Shown here piece after piece: positions 1-7,140 of a DNA stretch of 47,250 bases. Each line of letters starts with the position of its first letter. Within the stretch, counting starts at the first letter, position 1. The DNA lies in contig JACMJL010000209.1 in NCBI GenBank assembly GCA_014380625.1, positions 1 to 47,250 of the forward strand, given 5' to 3'. The notes under the pieces were generated by a model. That model made no database searches. It saw only the letters and a list, made by a program, of their open reading frames with translations, and had not been told where the DNA came from. A program made the position numbers and the translations under genes. Source of the DNA: Clostridiaceae bacterium (GTDB taxonomy: Bacteria > Bacillota > Clostridia > Clostridiales > Clostridiaceae).

Positions 1-37
1 ATATATATAAATAATAAATAAAGATTGAGGTGACACT

Positions 38-991
38 ATGAAAATAGTGGTATTAGATGGACATACACTTAATCCAGGAGACTTATCTTGGGAAAAGTTA
101 AATGACTTGGGAGATGTAACTATTTATGACAGAACTGCATCTAGACAAATAATGGAAAGAGCTAAGGGTGCAGATATTATTTTAGTAAACAAAACAATTT
201 TAACTAAAGAAATTATTAATAAATTAGATAATTTAAAGTATATTGGAGTTCTTGCAACAGGTTATAATGTTGTAGATATAGAGGCTACAATTAAAAAGGG
301 TATAGTTGTTACTAATGTGCCAAATTACTCCTCTAATTCAGTAGCTCAATTAGTCTTCGCTTTTATACTGGAGTTTTGCAATCGAGTGGGGGACCATAGC
401 AATTCTACCAGGAAAGGGGAATGGTTTAATAAAAAAGACTTCTGTTATTGGAAATATCCCATAATGGAGTTAAGCGGTAAAAATATTGGTATAATAGGCT
501 ATGGCAACATTGGGAAAAAGGTTGCTTTATTAGCAGAAGCTTATGAAATGAACATTTTGATTCATTCTAGGAGTAAAAAAGAAAAGGAAAATGTAAACGT
601 TAAACAGGTAACCTTAGAGGAACTTTTAACAAAATCTGATTTTGTGACAATACATTGCCCATTAAATGAGGAAACCCGTAACCTAATAAATAAAGACTCG
701 CTAAACCTAATGAAAAGTTCTTCTTATTTAATTAATACTTCTAGGGGATCAATTATTAATGAAGTGGATTTAGCCTTCGCACTAGATGCACATAGTATAG
801 CAGGTGCAGGTTTAGATGTTATTTCAATAGAGCCCCCTAAAGAAAATAATCCTTTGTTTTTAGCAAAAAATTGCATTATAACTCCCCATATAGGGTGGGC
901 TTCTAAAGAGGCAAGGGGGAGACTCTTAAATATTGCTATAGAAAATATTAATAGTTTTTTAGAAGGCAGACCTGAGAATGTAATTAAATAG
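38..991 (+). CDS. D-isomer-specific 2-hydroxyacid dehydrogenase
   Basis: This is a cytosolic NAD(P)-dependent reductase of the D-2-hydroxyacid family, closest in feel to hydroxypyruvate reductase/glycerate dehydrogenase. The 317-residue length is normal for the family. The Rossmann motif GYGNIG lies at about residues 154-159. The family's catalytic triad is visible as Arg236 (in NTSRGS), Glu265 (in SIEPP) and His284 (in TPHIGWAS). The start is supported by GAGGTGA about 6 bases before the ATG. The gene is alone; a weak hairpin and a new promoter follow it. The exact substrate (hydroxypyruvate, 2-ketoisocaproate or another 2-keto acid) cannot be read from the sequence. The family is certain and the specificity is not. 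Confidence 0.9.
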   Translation: MKIVVLDGHTLNPGDLSWEKLNDLGDVTIYDRTASRQIMERAKGADIILVNKTILTKEIINKLDNLKYIGVLATGYNVVDIEATIKKGIVVTNVPNYSSNSVAQLVFAFILEFCNRVGDHSNSTRKGEWFNKKDFCYWKYPIMELSGKNIGIIGYGNIGKKVALLAEAYEMNILIHSRSKKEKENVNVKQVTLEELLTKSDFVTIHCPLNEETRNLINKDSLNLMKSSSYLINTSRGSIINEVDLAFALDAHSIAGAGLDVISIEPPKENNPLFLAKNCIITPHIGWASKEARGRLLNIAIENINSFLEGRPENVIK

Positions 992-995
992 TAAC

Positions 996-1029
996 GGCAT
1001 CTTTTAATTATTATTTTATTTCAGATGCC
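996..1029 (+). terminator. weak hairpin after the dehydrogenase gene
   Basis: GGCATCT at 996-1002 pairs with AGATGCC at 1023-1029 around a 20-base T-rich loop. No U-tract follows, so this may be a weak terminator or only an mRNA 3' stem. The next gene's -10 box (TATAAT, 1048-1053) lies just downstream, so a transcript boundary here is plausible. Confidence 0.35.
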
Positions 1030-1086
1030 TAAACCCCTCCTTCAGTGTATAATAGATTTATATTTGTGCATTACAGGAGGTTCTTT

Positions 1087-2499
1087 ATGCAATTAAATAA
1101 AATACAAAAGAATATAGTATTCAGTAAGCCTATAAAGTATTCTGCCCTAAGGGGTGATGGGAACATTGATAAGACTACTGCAGAGTTGCATAGAATACTA
1201 TATTTGATGAACAATTATTGTCTTTATGTAGAAGATAAAATATTAATGGTAGTTAAAAATGATTATGAGTTAAACAGAGTTAAAGCCTTATACCATAAAT
1301 GTTTAGAAGAAAACCATAGTAGCTACTCTACCTTGTTTGCCTCTGAGAAAAAAGAACTAGATATTTTTACTATGGAGTTTTTAATGAAAGAGGAATTGCA
1401 AAGCGTAAATGTAGAAAGGGTAAGTGTGGAAGAAAAGCGTCTAATTATTACGCAGTGTATTATAGATATAAAGAAGGACAATCCTTATGTAAATATTTTA
1501 AAAAATGAATATATTGACTTTTTTGAAGAAGAGATAACCTGGATAAAAGCCTGTAATTATTCAACCCTTGAAGAATATCAAAATGTTATTCGAGTGGGAA
1601 GAAGTTATAAAAAAGGGAAGGGTCCTTATAGGCTTTTAAAGGCTTCTAAAGAACGAAGTTGTATATATAATATTTATAAGTTATATAATGAGAGACTAAA
1701 AGTAAAAGGAGTCCTTGATGAGGAAGATTTAGTTGCGTTTTTAATTGGAAAGGTTAGGAAAAGGTACACTCATATTATTGTAGAGGATGCACAAAATTAC
1801 AGCAGAATACAACTTGATCTTTTAATAGCACTAAATCATGATAAAACTTATTCCTCTAATTTTTATATAATAGATAAAGACAAATATACTGAGAAGAATT
1901 CATGGTTTTCAAAAGGTCGGAAGTTAGAATTTAAGAGTTATACCTTAAAGAAACTAATTATGAATTCAGAAAATAAAGATTTCAACCTCGATAGGTTTAA
2001 ATATCATGACTTAAAACATAGAACTATCCATGAATTTAATATAGATCCCTTTGATCCTTTAGAGATTGTGGTTCCACATGAAAAAGGGGATCAAGTTTTT
2101 AAACAAGTAGAATTAAAGGCACTACCAGTATTCAGTGAAATTGCTGCAGGGGAGCCAATATATATAAATGAGCAACAAGAAAACAACTTTTTCTTGCCAG
2201 AATATTGGCTAAAAGGTATGAGAGAGTGCTTCATCTTAAAGGTTAAAGGCGATAGTATGATTGGAGCAAACATTGAACATGGAGATTATGTTGTTATAAA
2301 TAAAAGTTATTCAGCTCAAAATAATGATATTGTGGCAGTAAATATTGATGGAAGTGCAACTTTAAAGAGACTTTATATAAATAAAAACACAGTGGTTTTA
2401 ATGCCTGAAAATGATAAATATAAGCCTATTCCTATAACAGAAGAAGGCGCCTCAATTATAGGGATTGCAGCAGGGATAATTAAATATCAAGGTAAGTAA
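1087..2499 (+). CDS. LexA-like S24 protease fused to degenerate UvrD-like ATPase
   Basis: 470 residues from the ATG at 1087, which has AGGAGG 6 bases upstream. A GTG at 1045 is in frame but lies over a TATAAT -10 box (1048-1053), so it is rejected. The C-terminal part (about 345-470) is a LexA/UmuD-type S24 domain. It has the self-cleavage site Ala354-Gly355 in EIAAGEP, the nucleophile Ser390 in GDSM and the general base Lys427 in ATLKRL. The N-terminal 330 residues lack a recognisable DNA-binding helix-turn-helix. They resemble a UvrD/Rep-type helicase in which motifs have decayed: the P-loop is GDGNIDKTT (residues 23-31, Gly before Lys lost) and the DEAQD motif reads VEDAQN (232-237). Family knowledge says S24 domains respond to RecA filaments by autocleavage. 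That this protein is a damage-responsive switch is inference. It is probably cotranscribed with the EIIA gene 18 bases downstream. Confidence 0.75.
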   Translation: MQLNKIQKNIVFSKPIKYSALRGDGNIDKTTAELHRILYLMNNYCLYVEDKILMVVKNDYELNRVKALYHKCLEENHSSYSTLFASEKKELDIFTMEFLMKEELQSVNVERVSVEEKRLIITQCIIDIKKDNPYVNILKNEYIDFFEEEITWIKACNYSTLEEYQNVIRVGRSYKKGKGPYRLLKASKERSCIYNIYKLYNERLKVKGVLDEEDLVAFLIGKVRKRYTHIIVEDAQNYSRIQLDLLIALNHDKTYSSNFYIIDKDKYTEKNSWFSKGRKLEFKSYTLKKLIMNSENKDFNLDRFKYHDLKHRTIHEFNIDPFDPLEIVVPHEKGDQVFKQVELKALPVFSEIAAGEPIYINEQQENNFFLPEYWLKGMRECFILKVKGDSMIGANIEHGDYVVINKSYSAQNNDIVAVNIDGSATLKRLYINKNTVVLMPENDKYKPIPITEEGASIIGIAAGIIKYQGK

Positions 2500-2517
2500 A
2501 TTATTGGGGGGATGAAA

Positions 2518-2973
2518 ATGGTTAAATTATTTGCTCCATTATCTGGAGAAATAATGCAGTTATCCAAGGTTCCGGATAAAGTTTTTTCTAGTAAAATGGC
2601 GGGGGAAGGAATAGCAATTGACTCCATAGATGATATAGTATTAGCCCCAGCAGACGGTAACTTAGCATTAATATTAGAAGGAAATCATGCTTTTTGTATG
2701 AAACTAGATAGTGGAATACTTATTATAGTTCATATTGGAATTGATACTGTAGAATTAAAGGGAGAAGGATTTCAACGGTTAACTGGAGATGGAGTTAGAG
2801 TAAAGGCGGGGGAACCTATAATAAGGATAGATAGAAAAAAAATATTAGAAAAAGGATATTCTTTAATAACTCCTGTTCTAATAACTAATATGAATTTAGT
2901 TAGAGAAATGAGTTGTACAAATTTAACTAAAGTTGAAGCTGGTAAGGATATTATAATGTCCTATAAAATATAG
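2518..2973 (+). CDS. PTS EIIA component, glucose/GlcNAc type
   Basis: A soluble EIIA-Glc-like phosphocarrier of 151 residues that passes phosphate from HPr to an EIIB domain. The two family histidines are present: His57 (in GNHAFC) and the phosphorylated His72 (in VHIGIDTVEL). The protein ends with the usual LEKGYSL...VLITNM region. Two ATGs compete, at 2512 and 2518. The second stands about 6 bases after the GGGGGG Shine-Dalgarno and is preferred; the first abuts it. The gene follows the S24 fusion gene by 18 bases, an unusual operon partner. It converges on the EIICB gene at 3020-4468, which has no EIIA domain. The paralogue at 4875-5354 is closely similar around the second histidine. This copy has no RAT of its own, so it may give a basal, non-sugar-induced supply of EIIA. 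Confidence 0.9.
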   Translation: MVKLFAPLSGEIMQLSKVPDKVFSSKMAGEGIAIDSIDDIVLAPADGNLALILEGNHAFCMKLDSGILIIVHIGIDTVELKGEGFQRLTGDGVRVKAGEPIIRIDRKKILEKGYSLITPVLITNMNLVREMSCTNLTKVEAGKDIIMSYKI

Positions 2974-2984
2974 TGAGATAAAAA

Positions 2985-3011
2985 AAGGAGTCGTAGTACA
3001 TACGACTCCTT
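2985..3011. terminator. bidirectional terminator
   Basis: Perfect 11-bp stem AAGGAGTCGTA (2985-2995) with TACGACTCCTT (3001-3011) and a 5-base loop. A-rich sequence lies on its left side. It sits between the convergent EIIA gene (+) and EIICB gene (-). Confidence 0.8.
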
Positions 3012-3019
3012 AATTGTTA

Positions 3020-4468
3020 TTAGCTATTTTTAATTATTGTTTTCATGTGAGACACAAGTGGATCCGCCATTGTTCCAACAACTATTTGAAAGTTGTTAGC
3101 ATCAAGCTTCATAACTCCTGATGCACCTAATTGTTTTAAAGCTGGTTGATTAATCAAACTACCATCTTTAACTGTTAATCTAATTCTTGTAACACAAGCA
3201 TCTAATGTGGTAATATTTGACTTAGTGCCCACAGCCTCAAGAATTCCAGCAGCCTTAACATCAAGGTCTGAAGTTCCAACGCCTTTTTTAGTAGAAGTTG
3301 ACTCGTACAACATCCCATCATCTTCTCTACCAGGAGTAGGTACATTAAATTTAGTGATATATGCTAAAAATACGAAATAGTATATTACTGCAAATATTAA
3401 TCCAACAATTACAAGAAGAAAAGGTTTTGTTGAAATATTCCAGTTAAGAAGTGCATCTATTGCACCAGCAGAGAAGCCAAAGCCTGCTTTAATGCCAAGT
3501 GCAGAAGTTATAGCTAAGGATACACCTGTTAAAAGAGCGTGAATTCCATAAAGTACTGGAGCTATAAACATGAAAGTGAATTCGATTGGTTCAGTAATAC
3601 CAGTTAAGAAAGAAGTAAATGCTATACCAAGTAACATACCTGAAACAGCTTTTCTATTTTCTTTCTTAGCAGCAGATATCATAGCGATACAAGCAGCTGG
3701 AAGACCAAACATCATTATTGGGAAGAAACCAGTCATATAAGTACCAGCACTAGGGTCTAGTGCAAAGAATCTGTGTAAGTCTCCATTAATTACTTTTCCA
3801 GCAGCATTTTCGAAGGTACCAAACTGGAACCAGAACAAGGAATTGAGAACATGATGTAAACCTACAGGAATTAGTCCTCTATTAAATATACCAAAGAAGA
3901 AAGCACCTATAGGACCTGCATCTGCAAGTGTATTACCAAAGGCATTAATCCAATCTTGAATAAGAGGCCATACAAATCCTGCAATAACACCAGAAACTAC
4001 CATCCAGAAGGAAGTTACAATTGGAACAAAACGTCTTCCACCGAAGAAACCAAGAAAATCTGGAAGTTTAATTGCGTTGTACTTATTATAAAGTTTAGCA
4101 GCAATAATACCAGCAAAAATACCGGATAATACGCCCATATTTATAGTCTTATCAAAAGACTTAGCAACTGCAGTTAAAACTAAAAAGCCTATTGTACCAG
4201 CAAGTCCAGCTACACCATTATTTTCGTCTGCAAGTCCTACAGCAATACCTACCGCAAATAAAAGTGCTAGATTATCAAATAAAGCTCCACCAGCGGCAGC
4301 CATCCAAGTAATACCAACATTACCCATCCAATCAATACCAGTAAATTTCCATACATCTGGTTGACCTAGTCTTAACATAAGAGCAGCAGCTGGCAAAGCC
4401 GCAATTGGAGTCATTAGTGATTTGCCTAATTTTTGTAAGAATCCGAGAACTTTGTTTTGTTTAGCCAT
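3020..4468 (-). CDS. nagE: PTS EIICB permease, N-acetylglucosamine type
   Basis: An integral membrane sugar permease of 482 residues in the order EIIC then EIIB. The EIIC part (about 1-385) has many hydrophobic segments and the GITEPIEF loop typical of the glucose/GlcNAc family. The EIIB part (about 405-482) has the phosphorylated Cys425 in LDACVTRIRL. There is no EIIA domain, so one of the two flanking EIIA proteins must supply phosphate. MurP-type MurNAc permeases place EIIB first, which argues against that identity. The Nag genes nearby argue for N-acetylglucosamine, although glucose or a mixed substrate is possible. The long leader (about 190 bases) carries a RAT and a terminator, and the promoter is a consensus one. 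Expression therefore looks governed by GlcT-type antitermination. Confidence 0.85.
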   Translation of the reverse strand: MAKQNKVLGFLQKLGKSLMTPIAALPAAALMLRLGQPDVWKFTGIDWMGNVGITWMAAAGGALFDNLALLFAVGIAVGLADENNGVAGLAGTIGFLVLTAVAKSFDKTINMGVLSGIFAGIIAAKLYNKYNAIKLPDFLGFFGGRRFVPIVTSFWMVVSGVIAGFVWPLIQDWINAFGNTLADAGPIGAFFFGIFNRGLIPVGLHHVLNSLFWFQFGTFENAAGKVINGDLHRFFALDPSAGTYMTGFFPIMMFGLPAACIAMISAAKKENRKAVSGMLLGIAFTSFLTGITEPIEFTFMFIAPVLYGIHALLTGVSLAITSALGIKAGFGFSAGAIDALLNWNISTKPFLLVIVGLIFAVIYYFVFLAYITKFNVPTPGREDDGMLYESTSTKKGVGTSDLDVKAAGILEAVGTKSNITTLDACVTRIRLTVKDGSLINQPALKQLGASGVMKLDANNFQIVVGTMADPLVSHMKTIIKNS

Positions 4469-4571
4469 TTTAATTAATACCCCCTATAATAATAATTATT
4501 GCATTTGAATATGTTCTAAATTGTACATTTTTAGTCCATACTCAACCTGTTAATACGTTTACATTATTATC

Positions 4572-4611
4572 AAAATAAAAAAAGCTGAAAAGGAATACAC
4601 CTTTTCAGCTT
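4572..4611 (-). terminator. leader terminator of nagE-like gene
   Basis: On the minus strand, AAGCTGAAAAGG (4611-4600) pairs with CCTTTTCAGCTT (4593-4582) in a perfect 12-bp stem with a 6-base loop. A run of T residues follows (complement of 4572-4582). The hairpin lies between promoter and gene, and its first arm overlaps the end of the RAT, so the two structures are mutually exclusive. Confidence 0.88.
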
Positions 4612-4634
4612 TTGCCCCTCCTGGGTTGCACGCT
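4607..4634 (-). promoter_or_regulatory. RAT antiterminator of nagE-like leader
   Basis: Read on the minus strand: outer stem AGC/GCT, an internal loop of GTGCAA facing GCAAAA, an inner stem CCC/GGG and loop AGGA. The layout matches the second RAT at 4790-4820 part for part. The inner stem is CTG/CAG there and CCC/GGG here, so both bases of pairs have changed together. By family knowledge such elements bind the CAT domain of BglG/GlcT proteins, and binding prevents the overlapping terminator from forming. A GlcT-like gene lies at 5373-6224. Confidence 0.8.
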
Positions 4635-4664
4635 GATAACTATTAAACTTATTAACTTAATTTC

Positions 4665-4692
4665 ATTATATCTTCTTCTAGCGCTTTGTCAA
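4665..4692 (-). promoter_or_regulatory. promoter of nagE-like gene
   Basis: Minus-strand TTGACA (4692-4687), a 16-base spacer and TATAAT (4670-4665), both boxes at consensus. Transcription would start near 4658 and run through the RAT and terminator to the ATG at 4468. Confidence 0.85.
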
Positions 4693-4767
4693 CTACTTTA
4701 TTTGATGTTGACAAATTTATTTATTTGATGTTGACAAATTTATTTTATTTGATATTGACAAATTTAA
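4685..4767. repeat. phased TTGACAA repeats between divergent PTS promoters
   Basis: Three direct copies of a roughly 23-base unit (TTATTTGATGTTGACAAAT-like) place TTGACA at 4708, 4731 and 4755. An inverted TTTGTCAA lies at 4685-4692. The outermost right copy is the -35 box of the EIIA gene and the inverted copy is the -35 box of the nagE-like gene. The two middle copies have no -10 box and could be operator half-sites or remnants of duplication. Confidence 0.75.
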
Positions 4768-4783
4768 TTTTTGAATTTATAAT
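4755..4783 (+). promoter_or_regulatory. promoter of second EIIA gene
   Basis: TTGACA (4755-4760), exactly 17 bases, then TATAAT (4778-4783). Both boxes are at consensus. The transcript would begin near 4790, at the start of the RAT. Confidence 0.88.
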
Positions 4784-4789
4784 TGTGTG

Positions 4790-4820
4790 AAACGTGTAAC
4801 TGATAACAGGCATAAGTTTT
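4790..4820 (+). promoter_or_regulatory. RAT antiterminator of second EIIA leader
   Basis: Outer stem AAAC/GTTT, internal loop GTGTAA facing GCATAA, inner stem CTG/CAG and loop ATAA. This is the arrangement known for GlcT targets of the glucose PTS. It shares its design with the RAT at 4607-4634 and overlaps the terminator that starts at 4805. Confidence 0.85.
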
Positions 4821-4844
4821 AACTTGTGTCTGTTTATTTTTTTT
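4805..4844 (+). terminator. leader terminator of second EIIA gene
   Basis: AACAGGCATAAGTT (4805-4818) pairs with AACTTGTGTCTGTT (4821-4834), allowing two G-U pairs, with a short loop. TATTTTTTTT follows. It lies after the promoter and 30 bases before the gene, as expected for an antitermination-controlled leader. Confidence 0.88.
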
Positions 4845-4874
4845 GTTATTATTTTAACATTAGGAGGTATAAAT

Positions 4875-5354
4875 ATGTTTGGATTTTTAAAAAGTAGTTT
4901 AGAATTGATAGCCCCAGTTTCAGGAAGGGTGCTTACACTATCCTCAGTACCCGATGAGGTATTTGCTACAAAATTAGCAGGAGATGGGGTTGCAATTGAA
5001 CCAAGTGAAGACATTTTCGTGGCCCCGGCGGATGGAGAGTTAGTACTGATTTTTAAAACAAATCATGCTTTTTGCATTAGATTAGAGAATGGTATAGAAA
5101 TATTAGTTCATATTGGAATTGATACAGTAAACCTAAATGGAGAATTTTTCGAGAGATTAGCAGTAGAAGGAACCAGGGTTAAGGCAGGAGATCCTATTGT
5201 AAAAGTAAATAGAGACAAGGTATTAGAAAAGGGATACTCTTTAATATCACCAATTTTAATAACTAATATGGAAATTGTTAAGGAAATAAATTGTTTTGAT
5301 GGTAAAGTTGTTAAGGCCAGAAAAGATGCGATAATTTCGTATAAAATAAAATAA
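4875..5354 (+). CDS. PTS EIIA component, GlcT-controlled copy
   Basis: A second stand-alone EIIA-Glc-like phosphocarrier, 159 residues from the ATG at 4875, with AGGAGGT 6 bases upstream. An upstream in-frame start near 4824 falls inside the leader terminator and is rejected. The histidines are His64 (in TNHAFC) and His79 (in VHIGIDTV). It aligns with the EIIA at 2518-2973 along its length, with an extra eight or so residues at the N-terminus. It is divergent from the EIICB gene, and the two share the same type of promoter, RAT and terminator. This makes it the likely sugar-induced partner of EIICB. It ends 19 bases before the convergent antiterminator gene. Confidence 0.9.
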   Translation: MFGFLKSSLELIAPVSGRVLTLSSVPDEVFATKLAGDGVAIEPSEDIFVAPADGELVLIFKTNHAFCIRLENGIEILVHIGIDTVNLNGEFFERLAVEGTRVKAGDPIVKVNRDKVLEKGYSLISPILITNMEIVKEINCFDGKVVKARKDAIISYKIK

Positions 5355-5385
5355 AAAGAGGTCACAAGAATTTTACTTGTGACCT
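5354..5385 (-). terminator. terminator of antiterminator gene
   Basis: AGGTCACAAG (5359-5368) pairs with CTTGTGACCT (5376-5385), a perfect 10-bp stem overlapping the last codons of the minus-strand gene. A T-rich tail appears on the minus strand (complement of 5346-5357). It may also stop the convergent EIIA transcript. Confidence 0.75.
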
Positions 5386-6224
5386 AAACTTTTAAATCTT
5401 TGAATATGTGTTGCAAGATATGCAGTTTCATCCTCAACGACTTTTAGGTTAAGTTCGCTTTCAAGAAGTCTAGCAATTTTTTCTGATAATTTAAAGGCTC
5501 GGGAATACCGCTGTTTTATCATGCCTAAAAGGTCATTTTGAATAGGAGTTCCATTTGTAATCCTTTGAATTGCAAAGCGAATATGAGTTATAAACCTTGC
5601 ATAATCTAAGGACTTTTTATCGATTTGAATATTAAGTTCATCCTCAATTAAATTTATTATGGTGTTTGATAAAAATGCATATTTTACAGTGTTGGACAAT
5701 TTTCCTTCATTTCTAGCTGAGTGAATGTGTAAAGTAATGAAACCAACTTCGTCATCTGGGAAGTAAACATTAGTTCTAGCTGATATCATGGTAACTGCTT
5801 TCTGGGCTACTTCAAATTCTCTAGGATATAAGGTTTGAATTTCAACCAAAAATGGATTTTTAATATCCTCACCATTTTTTAGTCTTTTTATGGTAAAAGC
5901 TATATGATCAGTAAGTGAAATGTGTACCTTTTCATTGAGATCTTCCTTAAGTTCCTTTGATATCATATAAATCACTTCTTCACATAACGCAATTATTGAT
6001 TTATCTAAACTGTTTATAAGTTCATTAAAGTTATTGGAGTTTGTTTTATCCTCCATTGAAAATACTTTTTCAATCTTTGTATTCTTAGAGATAATATCAC
6101 CTAGATGTTTCCCGAAACCGATTCCTTTTTCAAAAAGAATTTTTTCTTTATTATCCTGCGAAATTAGTACGATGTTGTTATTAAATACTTTTATGACCTT
6201 AAAATCAGTAATTCCAGTGTTCAT
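5373..6224 (-). CDS. BglG/GlcT-family transcription antiterminator
   Basis: An RNA-binding antiterminator of 283 residues, the usual size for LicT/GlcT proteins. Residues 1-55 form the CAT RNA-binding domain. PRD1 spans about 65-170 and PRD2 about 172-283. The PTS-phosphorylated histidines of the family are visible as His107 (SLTDHIAF), His166/His168 (LHIHSARN), His214 (ITHIRFAI) and His273 (LATHIQRF). It starts at an ATG with GGGGGT upstream. The two RATs at 4607-4634 and 4790-4820 are the obvious targets. By family knowledge the EIICB phosphorylates PRDs when sugar is absent, closing the loop. A NagR-type operator lies about 25 bases upstream of the start codon, so NagR may also repress it. 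Whether to call it GlcT depends on the sugar specificity of the permease. Confidence 0.9.
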   Translation of the reverse strand: MNTGITDFKVIKVFNNNIVLISQDNKEKILFEKGIGFGKHLGDIISKNTKIEKVFSMEDKTNSNNFNELINSLDKSIIALCEEVIYMISKELKEDLNEKVHISLTDHIAFTIKRLKNGEDIKNPFLVEIQTLYPREFEVAQKAVTMISARTNVYFPDDEVGFITLHIHSARNEGKLSNTVKYAFLSNTIINLIEDELNIQIDKKSLDYARFITHIRFAIQRITNGTPIQNDLLGMIKQRYSRAFKLSEKIARLLESELNLKVVEDETAYLATHIQRFKSLGHK

Positions 6225-6248
6225 TTTATTACCCCCATAATTGTTGAG

Positions 6249-6264
6249 ATTGGTATATACAACA
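6249..6264. promoter_or_regulatory. probable NagR (dre-type) operator
   Basis: ATTGGTATATACAACA closely follows the dre-type operator pattern known for DasR/NagR(YvoA) regulators, with a GTATATAC palindromic core. It sits between the divergent antiterminator and nagR genes. A nagR -10 box candidate (TATAAT, 6307-6312) lies downstream; no good -35 box was seen. Confidence 0.65.
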
Positions 6265-6398
6265 TATCAACTATATGTTAAGCTTATATATATAAATTAT
6301 ATACAATATAATCGGCTATTTGATATTTTAGCACAAAAATCTTAGGGTGTACAGATATATATTGTAGGTTATAAGAGTACTTACAGGAGGTCATTGAA

Positions 6399-7130
6399 AT
6401 GCAGAAGGTTTCGAAAATTAACCCCCTACCATTATATTATCAAATTAAAAATATTATTCGAGAAATGATTGAAAATGAAGAGCTAAAACCTGGAGAAATG
6501 ATACCAGCTGAAAGAGAGCTCTGCGAAATTCAAGGGGTAAGTAGGATGACAGTTAACAAGGCAATTATGGATTTGGTAAATGAAGGAATTGTCTATAGAG
6601 AGCAAGGTAAAGGTACCTTTGTAGCAGTGCCAAAGGAAAGACAACAGATTTCAAAGCTAAAGGGTTTTACAGAGGAAATGGAACAGAAAGGGCTAGAGTC
6701 AAATACTAGTATTCTATCTTTCAAAGTTAAGCCAGCAACAAAACAATTAAGAACAATTTTAAATCTCAAGAATGAAGAGTCTGAGGTGATTGAGATTATA
6801 AGATTAAGAATTAGCAATGGAGAGCCACTGGCAATTGAAACTGCGTGGATCTCTAATGACATTTTCGGAGACCTGACGGCAGAGACCATAGATGGTAAGT
6901 CTCTATATAATATATTTAGAGAAAAATATGGAGCAGATCCAATTAAGGCTAAACAGACAATAGAACCAATAATTTTAAGTAGGTATGAGGCTACTTTACT
7001 AAATCAAAAACAAAGTTCTGTAGCATTAATGTTTAAAAGGACAACATATCTAAAGGATGGTTCCACTATTGAATATACAAATGCAATTTATAGAAGTGAT
7101 AGATATAAATATGAAATAATTTTAGAGTAG
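6399..7130 (+). CDS. nagR: GntR/HutC-family regulator NagR
   Basis: A DNA-binding repressor of 243 residues. The N-terminal winged helix (about 8-75) has the family pattern PLYYQIKNIIREMI...PAERELCEIQGVSR. The C-terminal UTRA ligand domain (about 95-243) ends in FKRTTYLKDGS...YRSDRYKYE. The start ATG has AGGAGGT upstream. It opens a tight row with murQ (10-base gap), nagA and nagB, all on the same strand. Together with the dre-like site at 6249 this identifies it as the amino-sugar regulator. Known NagR proteins release DNA on binding GlcNAc-6-P or GlcN-6-P. Autoregulation of the operon is the likely arrangement. Confidence 0.88.
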   Translation: MQKVSKINPLPLYYQIKNIIREMIENEELKPGEMIPAERELCEIQGVSRMTVNKAIMDLVNEGIVYREQGKGTFVAVPKERQQISKLKGFTEEMEQKGLESNTSILSFKVKPATKQLRTILNLKNEESEVIEIIRLRISNGEPLAIETAWISNDIFGDLTAETIDGKSLYNIFREKYGADPIKAKQTIEPIILSRYEATLLNQKQSSVALMFKRTTYLKDGSTIEYTNAIYRSDRYKYEIILE

Positions 7131-7140
7131 GTGAAATTCA

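Noticed and set aside
1045-1086. GTG at 1045 as start of the S24 fusion gene
   Set aside because: It lies over a TATAAT box and lacks a ribosome site; the ATG at 1087 has AGGAGG at the right distance.
3020-4468. MurNAc permease MurP
   Set aside because: MurP has EIIB before EIIC; here EIIC comes first.
4824-4874. Upstream start for the second EIIA gene
   Set aside because: The region is the 3' arm and U-tract of the leader terminator, and the family does not have such a hydrophobic N-terminus.
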